64,000 nt of DNA from Streptomyces hyaluromycini (GTDB lineage: Bacteria > Actinomycetota > Actinomycetes > Streptomycetales > Streptomycetaceae), in assembly GCF_002217755.1 (NCBI RefSeq), contig NZ_BCFL01000034.1:1-64000 (forward strand), given 5' to 3'. The notes beneath the pieces were generated by a model, which was not told the DNA's origin, did no database searches, and saw only the letters and a program-made list of their open reading frames with translations. The position numbers and the translations under genes were made by a program. Shown here piece by piece: positions 19,863-28,917 of the stretch (positions are counted from its first letter, which is position 1; every line of letters starts with the position of its first letter).

Positions 19863-21323
19863 ATGGGGGCCATGCCCGAGCTGAGCCCCCGCCGACGCAT
19901 GCTCGTCCTTGCCATCTGCTGCATGAGCCTGCTGATCGTGAGCCTCGACACGACCGCCCTCAATGTCGGACTGCCGTCCATGCAGCGCGAGCTGCACGCC
20001 TCGACGGCGGGTCTGCAGTGGACGATCGACGCGTACACACTGGTCCTGGCCTCGCTGCTGATGCTCGCGGGGTCGACGGGCGACCGGGTCGGCCGCAAGA
20101 AGGTCTTCATGACGGGCCTGGTCGTCTTCTCGGTCGGCTCGCTGCTCTGCTCCCTGGCGCCGAACCTCGACTCGCTGATCGCGTTCCGCATGGTCCAGGC
20201 GGTGGGCGGCTCGATGCTCAACCCCGTCGCCATGTCGATCATCACCAACACCTTCACCGACCCGCGTGAGCGGGCCCGGGCGATCGGGGTGTGGGGTGCG
20301 GTGGTCGGCATATCCATGGCCGCCGGCCCGCTGGTCGGCGGCCTGCTGGTGGAGTCGGTGGGCTGGCGGGCGATCTTCTGGGTCAACATCCCGGTGGGCC
20401 TCGCGGCCGTGCTGCTGACGCTGCGCTTCGTGCCGGAGTCCCGGGCGCCGAAGGCCCGCCGCCCCGACCCGGTCGGCCAGGTCCTGGTCATCGCCCTGTT
20501 CGGCTCCCTCACATACGCGATCATCGAGGCGCCGACGGCGGGCACCGGCACGGTCCTCCCCTTCGCCGCGGTCGCCCTGGCCGCTCTGCTGGGCCTCCTC
20601 TGGTACGAGCCGCGGCGCGACGAACCCCTGATCGACCTGCGCTTCTTCCGCTCGGCGCCGTTCAGCGGCGCGACCGTGACCGCGATCAGCGCGTTCGCCT
20701 CGCTCGGCGGCTTCCTGTTCCTGTCCACGCTCTACCTGCAGAACGTGCGCGGCCTCGACGCCCTGCACGCGGGCCTGTGGATGCTGCCGATGGCGGTCCC
20801 GATGTTCCTGTGCGCCCCGCTGGCGGGCCGCCTGGTCGGCAGCCGGGGACCGCGCCTGCCGCTGGTGATCGCCGGTATCGCGATGACCGCCAGCGCGGTC
20901 CTGTTCGCCGCGTTCGAGGCGGAGACCTCGGACACCACTCTCTTCCTCGGCTACGTCCTGTTCGGCATCGGCTTCGGCTTCGTGAACGCCCCGATCACCA
21001 ACACGGCGGTGTCGGGCATGCCCAGGACCCAGGCGGGCGTGGCCGCCGCGGTCGCCTCCACCAGCCGCCAGCTGGGCCAGACCCTGGGCGTCGCGGTGAT
21101 CGGCGCGGTGCTGGCCTCCGGGATCGGCTCGTCGTCGTACGCCGGCAGGTTCGTGTCCGCGGCCCGCCCCGGCTGGTGGATCCTCGCGGGCTGCGGCCTC
21201 GCGGTCCTGCTCCTCGGCGCTGTGACGAACGGCCGCTGGGCCCGCGCGACCGCCGAGCGGGCCGCGCAGCGCCTGGAGTCACCGGAGATCCGCGCGGCCG
21301 CGGGGGCCGCGGAGCGGGTCTAG
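19863..21323 (+). CDS. MFS multidrug efflux transporter (DHA2, 14-TMS type)
   Basis: A 486-residue proton-driven exporter. ATG 19863 or ATG 19872 could start it; the ribosome site is weak. Motif A is GDRVGRKKVFMTG, motif C lies in WGAVVGISMAAGPLVGGLL, and the first helix carries the DHA2 signature SLDTTALNVGLPSMQREL. About fourteen hydrophobic spans can be counted. The spacer to dusB is short and holds a small dyad (TAGT/ACTA, 19832-19846), where a local repressor might bind, but no regulator gene is adjacent. The substrate is unknown. Confidence 0.9.
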   Translation: MGAMPELSPRRRMLVLAICCMSLLIVSLDTTALNVGLPSMQRELHASTAGLQWTIDAYTLVLASLLMLAGSTGDRVGRKKVFMTGLVVFSVGSLLCSLAPNLDSLIAFRMVQAVGGSMLNPVAMSIITNTFTDPRERARAIGVWGAVVGISMAAGPLVGGLLVESVGWRAIFWVNIPVGLAAVLLTLRFVPESRAPKARRPDPVGQVLVIALFGSLTYAIIEAPTAGTGTVLPFAAVALAALLGLLWYEPRRDEPLIDLRFFRSAPFSGATVTAISAFASLGGFLFLSTLYLQNVRGLDALHAGLWMLPMAVPMFLCAPLAGRLVGSRGPRLPLVIAGIAMTASAVLFAAFEAETSDTTLFLGYVLFGIGFGFVNAPITNTAVSGMPRTQAGVAAAVASTSRQLGQTLGVAVIGAVLASGIGSSSYAGRFVSAARPGWWILAGCGLAVLLLGAVTNGRWARATAERAAQRLESPEIRAAAGAAERV

Positions 21324-21352
21324 AGGCGTTGCCCTGAAGCGGTGTCAGGGCC

Positions 21353-21569
21353 GTGCTGGAAGATGGGGAGGTGCCACTCCCCTACGTCTACCGCGTGACC
21401 AAGTACGTCCCCGCCGACCGCGACGAACACGGGCACTACACCGGCGCCGAGGACACCGTCAGCGATCACGGCGAGATCGAGGCGGCCTGTCTCCGGGCAG
21501 TCGAGGCGTTCGCCGTGGAGACCGGCGGGGCCCAGGAGCTCGTCAACCGCGCCCGCCGGACCCTCGGCC

Positions 21570-21592
<23 letters not shown>
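21353..21592 (+). pseudogene. Truncated remnant of a conserved Streptomyces hypothetical gene
   Basis: Residues from PLPYVYRVTKYVPADRDEHG to DTVSDHGEIEAACLRAVEAF match, from memory, the first ~45 residues of a conserved ~150-residue Streptomyces protein. Then the sequence diverges and stops after 79 codons, running 23 bp into the opposed glcD gene. A deletion that fused the gene to the glcD end is the simplest reading. GTG 21353 or GTG 21371 could start it. Confidence 0.5.
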
Positions 21593-22942
<1,350 letters not shown>

Positions 22943-22946
<4 letters not shown>

Positions 22947-23086
22947 GGGTTCAGGGCCTTCGTTCCGATCGTGAGCAGGGTGATGTCCTCCTGAGTGGCG
23001 TGCACCGGCGCGCACTGGATGTCGCGGAAGTGCCGCTCCAGGGGGTTGCCGCGGGCCAGGCCGGGGTTGAAGCGTTCTGTACGGGC
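22943..23086 (-). pseudogene. C-terminal remnant of an acyl-CoA dehydrogenase
   Basis: The frame before glcD reads ERFNPGLARGNPLERHFRDI then QCAPVHATQEDITLLTIG and a TGA overlapping the glcD GTG. NPLERHFRDIQ is the hallmark end of acyl-CoA-dehydrogenase-like flavin proteins of the desulfurisation type. A stop closes the frame just upstream (23090-23092), so only ~47 codons survive. The rest was lost on the side of the IS element. Confidence 0.75.
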
Positions 23087-23226
23087 TAATCAAGTCGGCC
23101 GCAGCGGCCTTCTGCGCGGAGCTGCCAAGCACGCTTTCGCGGGCCGACCAGAGGAAGTTGCAGGAGAGGATGCGCGCGCCGGATCCAACCCTGGGGGCGC
23201 CGCTGGTGTGCGGTGGTGTTCTTGAC

Positions 23227-23330
23227 TTGACTCGCTCTCCCTATGAAGGAGGGAGATTCTGGCCTGCTCGCTCGGTGCTGCACGGCTACGCGGCACGTGC
23301 ACAGAGCGGGCTTCCGTGGCTTCCTGCTTC
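23227..23330 (-). ncRNA. Predicted omega/reRNA 3' part of tnpB
   Basis: In IS605 TnpB systems the guide RNA scaffold is formed by the 3' end of tnpB and the right end. The end hairpin (23236-23256) fits that scaffold. The guide would be the flank just outside, on the minus strand from 23226 down to 23207. Inferred from family architecture only. Confidence 0.45.
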
Positions 23331-24509
23331 GTCGCGCTGTGCCAGAACGGGTTCTGGTCTTACCTGCGCTCCACAGGCTGTCACCGCCAGTCCGGCGGCC
23401 TGTTTCACGTTCTTCGCGGCGTTGTGGTCACGGTCGTGGACGGCATCGCAAGCCGGGCAGGTCCACTCCCGCACGTGCAGGGGCTTGGGGCCGCCCGGAT
23501 GACCACAGGCGGAGCACACCTGGCTGGTGGGCTCGAACCGGCCGACCTTCACGAAGGTCCGCCCATACCGCTTCGCCTTGTACTCCAGCATGCCCACGAA
23601 CTGGGACCAGCCCGCATCGTGGACACTCTTCGCCAGCCGGGTACGCGCCAGCGCCTTGACCGCCAAGTCCTCCACGGCGACCGCTTGGTTCTCACGGATC
23701 AGCCTCGTGGACAACTGGTGGTGGAATTCCCGGCGCGCATCGGCGACCTGCGTGTGAGCACGGGCCACCTTCAGACGGGCCTTGCCGCGGTTCTTCGATC
23801 CCTTCTGCTTGCGGGACAGCTCCCGCTGCGCCTTTTTGAACTTCTTCTCCGCCCGGCGCAGGAACCGAGGACTGTCGATCTTCGTGCCGTCGGACAGCAC
23901 GGCGAAGTGGGTCAGTCCGAGATCGACGCCCACGGTCTGGTCGCTGGAGGGCATCCGGGCGGCGTCGGCGGCTGGGTCGGTGTCGATGACGAAGGAGGCG
24001 AAGTACCGCCCGGCGGCGTCCTTGATCACGGTGACCGAGGACGGGACGCCGGGCAGGGTTCGGGACCACTTCACCCGTACCTCGCCGATCTTCGGCAGGT
24101 TCAGCCGCCCGCTGGGCGTGATGGACCAACGGGCGTTCGCGGTGAACCGAATCGCTTGCCTGTGGTCCTTACTCGACTTGAAACGCGGCGCGCTCAACTT
24201 CGGGCCCTGACGCTCCCCTTTGAGTGAGGCGAAAAAGTTGCGGTACGCCGTCTCGGCATCCCGCAGAGACTGCTGCAGCACCACCGCGGAAACCTCGCCC
24301 AGCCAGGATCGCTCGGCGGTCCGTTTGGCCTGGGTGATCAGAGTGCGGGACAGCTCACCCGCCGTCGGGAATGGCCTGCCCGCTGCGCGGGCGTCCTCAC
24401 GGGCCCGCACCGCGTCGTTGAACACGACCCGGGCGCACCCGAACGCCCTTGCCAGCGCGGCGCGCCGGCCCGGTGCCGGGTACAGGCGGAAGCTGTACCG
24501 AAGCTGCAT
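23286..24509 (-). CDS. tnpB: RNA-guided nuclease TnpB (IS605 OrfB)
   Basis: A 407-residue protein from ATG 24509. The N-terminal helical part starts MQLRYSFRLYPAPGRRAAL. The RuvC acids are present: VGVDLGLTHFAV (Asp196), VAVEDLAV (Glu280) and DRDHNAAKN (Asp361). The zinc ribbon is CSACGHPGG (Cys332, Cys335) with CPACD (Cys351, Cys354). All catalytic parts are intact and no frameshift is seen, so it should still be an active transposon-encoded nuclease even though the partner transposase is broken. Confidence 0.93.
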   Translation of the reverse strand: MQLRYSFRLYPAPGRRAALARAFGCARVVFNDAVRAREDARAAGRPFPTAGELSRTLITQAKRTAERSWLGEVSAVVLQQSLRDAETAYRNFFASLKGERQGPKLSAPRFKSSKDHRQAIRFTANARWSITPSGRLNLPKIGEVRVKWSRTLPGVPSSVTVIKDAAGRYFASFVIDTDPAADAARMPSSDQTVGVDLGLTHFAVLSDGTKIDSPRFLRRAEKKFKKAQRELSRKQKGSKNRGKARLKVARAHTQVADARREFHHQLSTRLIRENQAVAVEDLAVKALARTRLAKSVHDAGWSQFVGMLEYKAKRYGRTFVKVGRFEPTSQVCSACGHPGGPKPLHVREWTCPACDAVHDRDHNAAKNVKQAAGLAVTACGAQVRPEPVLAQRDEAGSHGSPLCARAA

Positions 24510-24543
24510 ACGGATCACGCTACGTACTTGGGTTGTGGCTGAG

Positions 24544-24953
24544 ATGCAGAACATCAGAACTGGTCGGCACTGTGTTTTCGTGATGCAAGTCCACTTGGTA
24601 TTTGTGACCAAGTTCCGACACAAGGTGTTCACGGATGCCCATCTGACGCGCATGGAGGAGATCAAGCGAGCGGTGTGCGCGGACTCAAAGGCGAGGACAA
24701 CCACGGCCATCTCCTGGTGAACTTCCAGCTCAAGGTCGCTGTGACCAAACTCGTCAACTCCCTCAAGGGTTTCTCCTCCCACCGCCCGCGCGTGGGGGTA
24801 CCTCCCGGGCCGGAGGCTGGGGGAGAGTTCTCCGGTCTCGCCTGGCACTGCTGGCGGGCCAACTCAAGCTCTGGTCCGGGTCCTACTTCGCCAGCGCTTT
24901 GGGAGCACACCCCGTCGTCCGGCAGTGCATCGAGCAACAGAGCCGACCCGGCC
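24544..24953 (+). pseudogene. tnpA: Degenerate Y1 transposase TnpA (IS200-like)
   Basis: Starts well (HLVFVTKFRHKVFTDAHLTR), but ~7 codons are lost and the frame shifts near 24690; the first frame ends at 24720. The second frame continues GEDNHGHLLVNFQLKVAVTK, where the HUH motif normally reads HVHLL. A ~40-bp interspersed repeat (24787-24826) disrupts the tail before WHCWRAN. The catalytic tyrosine region is scrambled. It cannot make a working transposase. Confidence 0.85.
24787..24826. repeat. Small interspersed GGGGGTACCTCC repeat inside tnpA
   Basis: CGTGGGGGTACCTCCCGGGC then CGGAGGCTGGGGGAG is a short dispersed Streptomyces repeat; a relative lies at 46790-46820 (GGGTCCCCCCGGCCGAAGGC). 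Its insertion breaks the tnpA reading frame. Confidence 0.6.
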
Positions 24954-24956
24954 AAC

Positions 24957-25077
24957 TCCAGCCGGTGGCGCCGACCCGGAGGGTGACGTCGTGCTCGGAG
25001 TCGGCCTGGGCGCTGCCGCCGCAGGCCGCGGCGAAGGGCAGCAGGAGGGCGGTGAGCAGGGCGCGGGGCAACAACAC
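24957..25077 (-). pseudogene. 5' fragment of a substrate-binding lipoprotein gene
   Basis: GTG 25077 follows GGAG and opens a lipoprotein signal (LLTALLLPFAAACGG) and the first mature residues (SEHDVTLRVGATGW), typical of aliphatic-sulfonate binding proteins. The frame then enters the IS element. It is a second SsuA-like gene, 39 bp downstream of the flavin monooxygenase gene, beheaded after ~40 residues. Confidence 0.75.
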
Positions 25078-25115
25078 GGGGTCTCCATGGGGTACTCGCA
25101 GAGTCGACGGGGGTG

Positions 25116-26216
25116 TCAGGCGGCGGGGGCGGTGGCGGCGCGGTGGGCCAGTTCCTGGCGGACCAGGGGCAGGATGTGCCGGGCGTAGTCGATGGCGTCG
25201 TTGAGCGGGTCGTAGCCGCGGATCGACAGCAGGTCGCAGCCGATGTCGACGTAGTCGAGGAGGGCCTGGGCGACGGTCTCGGGGGTGCCGACGAGGGCGG
25301 TGGAGGCGCCGGCCGCGTTGGTGGCGACGGCGGGGGCGGTCCACAGGCAGCGGTCGTGGACCTCGCCGCGCTCGGCGATGTCGAGCAGCCGCTGGGAGCC
25401 GACGTTCGCCGGGCGCCCTGCGGTGCGGTAGTGGCGGAGCAGTTCGGTGGTGCGGGCCTGGTCCTTGAGGACGCCGAGGGTGCGGTGCGCCTTCTCCCAG
25501 GCGAGTTCCTCGGTGGGCGCGATGATCGGGCGGAAGGAGACCCAGATCCGGGGGTGCGGGCGGCCGGCCGCGTCGGCGACCGCGTTGACGGCGGCGATCT
25601 GCTCGGCCGTCTCCTTCAGCGGTTCGCCCCACAGGCCGAAGATGTCGCCCTGCTGGCCGCCGACCCGGTAGGCGTCCTGGGAGGAGCCGCCGACGGAGAC
25701 CGGGACCAGGCCGTGCACCGGCTTCACGTCCGAGTAGTAGCCCTCGAAGGTGAAGTACTTGCCGTGGTGCGAGACGGGGCCGTCGGCCTGCCAGACCTTC
25801 CGGAGGATCTGGATGTACTCGTCGGAACGCTCGTACCGCTCGGCCTTGTCGAGGTAGTCGCCCTCGCGGTGCTGCTCCTCGTCGTTGCCGCCGGAGATGA
25901 TGTGGAGGGTGAGGCGGCCGTTGCTGATCTGGTCGAGGGTGGCGAGGGCGCGGGCCGCGTGGGTCGGGAAGATCACGCCGGGGCGGTGGGCGAGGATCGG
26001 GCGGACGCGTTCGGTGTGGGTGGCGACGAACTGGGCTACCTGGAAGGCGTCCGGGGAGGCCGAGTGGTAGGCGACCAGGGTGTGGTCGAAGCCGCCGTCG
26101 TCCAGGGCGCGGGCGTACCTGCGCAGGTGGTCGACGTCCAGGCCGGTACGGCTGGAGGCGGCGGGTCCGGAGGCTCCGGCGTCGGTGTGGACGGCGCTGA
26201 TGAACTCGACAGGCAT
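25116..26216 (-). CDS. ssuD: LLM-class flavin-dependent monooxygenase, SsuD-like
   Basis: A 366-residue FMNH2-dependent enzyme of the alkanesulfonate monooxygenase family, which releases sulfite from a C-S bond. ATG 26216 has GGGAG upstream. Signatures: HTLVAYHSASPDAFQVAQFV, HRPGVIFPTHAARALATLDQ, NGRLTLHIISGGND, GYYSDVKPVHGLVPVSVGGS and RGYDPLNDAIDYARHILPLV, all typical of SsuD/SfnG relatives. It sits directly after ssuA in a sulfonate operon. Whether it prefers alkanesulfonates, dimethylsulfone or another organosulfur compound cannot be told from sequence. Confidence 0.88.
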   Translation of the reverse strand: MPVEFISAVHTDAGASGPAASSRTGLDVDHLRRYARALDDGGFDHTLVAYHSASPDAFQVAQFVATHTERVRPILAHRPGVIFPTHAARALATLDQISNGRLTLHIISGGNDEEQHREGDYLDKAERYERSDEYIQILRKVWQADGPVSHHGKYFTFEGYYSDVKPVHGLVPVSVGGSSQDAYRVGGQQGDIFGLWGEPLKETAEQIAAVNAVADAAGRPHPRIWVSFRPIIAPTEELAWEKAHRTLGVLKDQARTTELLRHYRTAGRPANVGSQRLLDIAERGEVHDRCLWTAPAVATNAAGASTALVGTPETVAQALLDYVDIGCDLLSIRGYDPLNDAIDYARHILPLVRQELAHRAATAPAA

Positions 26217-26270
26217 GAAGACTCCCGTGACTGCTCGGGGCTGCTTGAGAGGGCTCGTGGCTGCTCGTGG

Positions 26271-27332
26271 CTACTTGAGGAGAGAGGTGTCGGCGGACTT
26301 CGCCACGTCGACGTTCGGGTCGAGGACGCCGATGCCGTTCATGAGGTCGGCGACGCCCTGGACGGTCGTGTTCACGTCGGAGGTGATCGGCAGCACCTGG
26401 CTGTACGCGGCGGAGGCCAGGGTCCTGGCGACGGTCGCGTCGGCGCCGTTGCGCTGCTCGATGGCCTTGGCGTACGCGTCCTGGTGGGTGCTGGTCCACT
26501 TCAGGGCCGTACCGAGGCGCTTGAGGAAGTCGGACAGCGCGGCCTTCTTGGAGGTGTCCGCGAGGGCCTTGTCGGAGGCGTTGACGAAGCCGATGCCGCT
26601 GACCCGGCCGTCCGCGCCGTCGACGAGCAGCCGGCCGCCCTGCTCAAGCCCGACGGCCTGGTAGACGCCGAAGGTCGCCCAGATATTGATCTTCCCGGAG
26701 GCGAAGGCGGCCTGCGCGTCGGTCGGCAGCAGGTACTGCACCTTGACGTCCTTGTAGCTGAGCCCGTTCTGCTTCAGCACGTTGGCCAGCAGGTACTCCG
26801 AGACGCTGCCCTTGGCCGAGGAGACGACGACCTTCTGGCCCTTGAGGTCCTTGACGCTGTCGATGCCGGAGTCCTTGCGGACGACGATGCCGACGTGGGT
26901 GCCGTCGTTCTTGAGCGCGGCGATGTTCTTCAGCTTCACCCCGCCGCTGAGCGCCTGCAGGGCGGGCAGGTCGGCGGAGTAGCCGGTGTCGGCGGCGCCC
27001 GCCTGAACGGCCTGGTAGAGCGGGGCGGCGCCCTCGAACTCGGCCCACTTCACCTTGTACTTGGCGCCCTTGAGGGCGTCGGAGGCGGCGACGATCGTCT
27101 GCAGGGTCTTGGCCTGGTCGCCGATGGTGAGGGTGACCTGCCCCTTGGAGGAGGCGTCGGCCGAGGAGTCCGCGCCGCAGGCGGACAGCGCCAGCAGGGC
27201 GAGGGCGCTCAGCGCGGCGGTGGCGGCAGTGGTGGCGGTGGCGGTGGCGGTGGCGGTGGCGGTGGCGGTGGCGGTGGCGGTGGCGGTGGCGGTGGCGGCG
27301 AGTCTGCGGGGTCCGCGTACGGCGCGTGTCAC
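26271..27332 (-). CDS. ssuA: Aliphatic sulfonate ABC transporter substrate-binding lipoprotein
   Basis: A 353-residue SsuA-like protein from GTG 27332 (GGAAGGA upstream, GTGA overlap with ssuB). The signal peptide holds an Ala-Thr array encoded by 11 GGTGGC units and ends in the lipobox LALLALSACG. The mature part has VTLTIGDQAKTLQTIVAASD, EFEGAAPLYQAVQAGAADTG, VVVSSAKGSVSEYLLANVL and WATFGVYQAV, the NMT1/SsuA fold. It would deliver sulfonates to SsuBC. The repeat lengthens the n-region/hydrophobic boundary and could affect export. Confidence 0.9.
   Translation of the reverse strand: MTRAVRGPRRLAATATATATATATATATATATATTAATAALSALALLALSACGADSSADASSKGQVTLTIGDQAKTLQTIVAASDALKGAKYKVKWAEFEGAAPLYQAVQAGAADTGYSADLPALQALSGGVKLKNIAALKNDGTHVGIVVRKDSGIDSVKDLKGQKVVVSSAKGSVSEYLLANVLKQNGLSYKDVKVQYLLPTDAQAAFASGKINIWATFGVYQAVGLEQGGRLLVDGADGRVSGIGFVNASDKALADTSKKAALSDFLKRLGTALKWTSTHQDAYAKAIEQRNGADATVARTLASAAYSQVLPITSDVNTTVQGVADLMNGIGVLDPNVDVAKSADTSLLK
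27231..27296. repeat. Hexanucleotide array (GGTGGC)11 in the ssuA signal sequence
   Basis: Eleven perfect GGTGGC units, read on the minus strand as GCCACC codon pairs giving Ala-Thr. Gain or loss of units stays in frame. Confidence 0.95.
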
Positions 27333-28054
27333 GAGGGGGTTCCTTCCAGGGTGCGGGTGACGCCGAGCCAGCCGAGCAGCCGGGCGCGCAGGGAGACGAA
27401 GTCGGGGGTGGTCAGGTCGCGGGGGCGGGGCAGGTCGACGGTGAGCTCGTGGGCGATCCGGCCGCCGTCCATCACCAGCACCCGGTCGGCGAGCAGCAGC
27501 GCCTCCTCCACGTCGTGGGTGACCAGGAGGACCGCGCAGCCGTGCGACTGCCAGAGTTCGGCGACGAGCTGCTGGACCTTGCCGCGGGTGAGGGCGTCGA
27601 GGGCGCCGAACGGCTCGTCGAGGAGCAGCAGTTCGGGCTCCCGGACCAGGGCGCGGGCCAGCGAGACCCGCTGGGCCTGGCCGCCGGAGAGGGTCTTCGG
27701 CCACACCCCGGCACGGTCGGCGATGCCCACCTCGTCCAGGGCCTTCGCGGCGAGCGCGCGGTCGGGGCGGCCGGGCAGGCCGAGGACGACGTTGCGCCAC
27801 ACCTTCAGCCAGGGCAGCAGCCGGGGCGACTGGAACGCGGCGCTGCGGCGCACCGGCACGGTCACCTCGCCGCCGATCTCGCCGTCGAGGCCGGCGAGGA
27901 TCCTCAGCAGCGTCGACTTGCCGCAGCCGCTGTGCCCGAGCAGGGCCACGAACTCGCCCTCACGCAGGTCGAGGTCGAGGTCGTGCAGGACGGTGTTGCC
28001 GTCGAAGGCCCGGGAAAGCCCGCGTATCTCCACACTGTTGGCCATGGTGCTCAC
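27329..28054 (-). CDS. ssuB: Sulfonate ABC transporter ATPase
   Basis: A 241-residue ATPase. GTG 28054 overlaps the ssuC stop; ATG 28045 is also possible. Walker A GHSGCGKST, Q-loop FQSPRLLPW, signature LSGGQAQR, Walker B LLLLDEP and the switch histidine VTHDVEEAL are all present. FQSPRLLPW and the short length place it in the SsuB/TauB nitrate-sulfonate group. It energises import through SsuC and overlaps ssuA at its end (GTGA). Confidence 0.93.
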   Translation of the reverse strand: MSTMANSVEIRGLSRAFDGNTVLHDLDLDLREGEFVALLGHSGCGKSTLLRILAGLDGEIGGEVTVPVRRSAAFQSPRLLPWLKVWRNVVLGLPGRPDRALAAKALDEVGIADRAGVWPKTLSGGQAQRVSLARALVREPELLLLDEPFGALDALTRGKVQQLVAELWQSHGCAVLLVTHDVEEALLLADRVLVMDGGRIAHELTVDLPRPRDLTTPDFVSLRARLLGWLGVTRTLEGTPS

Positions 28055-28917
28055 GCCTCGCCCTCGAAGTTGGCCCGCCAGGTCAGCAGGCGGCGGGACA
28101 GGATCCGTACGGCGAAGTCGCAGGCCAGACCGAGCAGGGCGTAGACGACGAGGCACAGCACGATGACGTCGGTGCGGAAGTACTGCTGGGCGTTGCTCAT
28201 CAGATAGCCGAGGCCCGCGTCCGCGTTGATCTGCTCGGCGAAGACCAGGGCCAGCCAGGCCGTCGACAGGGCGTACCGGAGTCCCACGAGGGCACCGGGC
28301 AGCGCGCTCGGCAGGATCACGTACATCACGAGGCCGAGCCGGCCGAGGCCCATCATGCGGGCGGCCTCGACGAGTTGGGCGTCGGTGGAGCGGATGCCGC
28401 CGTAGATGTTGAAGTACAGGGGGTAGGTGACGCCGAGTGCGACCAGGGCGATCTTCGGGGTCTCCTCGATGCCGAACCAGACGATGAACAGCGGGATCAG
28501 ACCGACCCAGGGGATCGCCCGGAACATGCCCATCGAGGAGTCGATGACGTCCTCGCCGAGCCGGAACAGCCCGGCGAGGAGGGAGAGGACGAGGGCGACC
28601 GTGGCGCCGATGAGGAAGCCGATGGCGGCCCGGCGGCCCGACGCGGCGATGGCGCGGGGCAGTTCGCCGTCCTTGGTGAGGTCGACGGCCTGTCTGAGCA
28701 CGTCCACCGGGGAGGCCAGCACGGACTCCGGCAGGACACCGGTGGCGGAGGCCAGGAACCAGAGCAGGACCAGGCCGACCGGTCCGGCGGCGCGGCGCAC
28801 GGAACGGGGCACGGCCGGCCGACGGCCCTGCCGGACGGTGCCGCGGATCGTGACCCGCCCGGCCGTCGGCGCGGCCTGCGGCGCGGGAACGGCGGCCTTC
28901 AGCGATTCGGTGGTCAT
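28051..28917 (-). CDS. ssuC: Sulfonate ABC transporter permease
   Basis: A 288-residue inner-membrane permease from ATG 28917, which overlaps the rhodanese TGA. About six spans follow a cytoplasmic lead. The cytoplasmic coupling loop reads EAARMMGLGRLGLVMYVILP, the EAA motif of the BPD_transp_1 family, and FRAIPWVGLIPLFIVWFGIE is typical of SsuC/TauC. Its ribosome site falls inside short repeats that also encode the rhodanese C-terminus. Confidence 0.92.
   Translation of the reverse strand: MTTESLKAAVPAPQAAPTAGRVTIRGTVRQGRRPAVPRSVRRAAGPVGLVLLWFLASATGVLPESVLASPVDVLRQAVDLTKDGELPRAIAASGRRAAIGFLIGATVALVLSLLAGLFRLGEDVIDSSMGMFRAIPWVGLIPLFIVWFGIEETPKIALVALGVTYPLYFNIYGGIRSTDAQLVEAARMMGLGRLGLVMYVILPSALPGALVGLRYALSTAWLALVFAEQINADAGLGYLMSNAQQYFRTDVIVLCLVVYALLGLACDFAVRILSRRLLTWRANFEGEA

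Larger units (their letters stand above)
23227..24960 (-). mobile_element. IS200/IS605-family element with intact tnpB and dead tnpA
   Basis: tnpA and tnpB are divergent, as in IS605. The right end on the minus strand is a hairpin (23236-23256, TCTCCCT/AGGGAGA) followed by GTCAA at 23227, like other ends of this family. The left end is near 24960, where the binding-protein frame breaks. No target duplication is expected for this family. Flanking genes are both truncated, so the insertion was accompanied or followed by a deletion. Confidence 0.8.

Noticed and set aside
23087..23226. Further gene fragment (frame with CNFLWSARESVLGSSAQKAA) between the IS end and the dehydrogenase tail
   Set aside because: Protein-like but too short to assign; it may be part of an older insertion or of the deleted gene.
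27231..27296. Phase variation by frameshift in ssuA
   Set aside because: Units are 6 bp, so changes cannot shift the frame; only signal length can vary.
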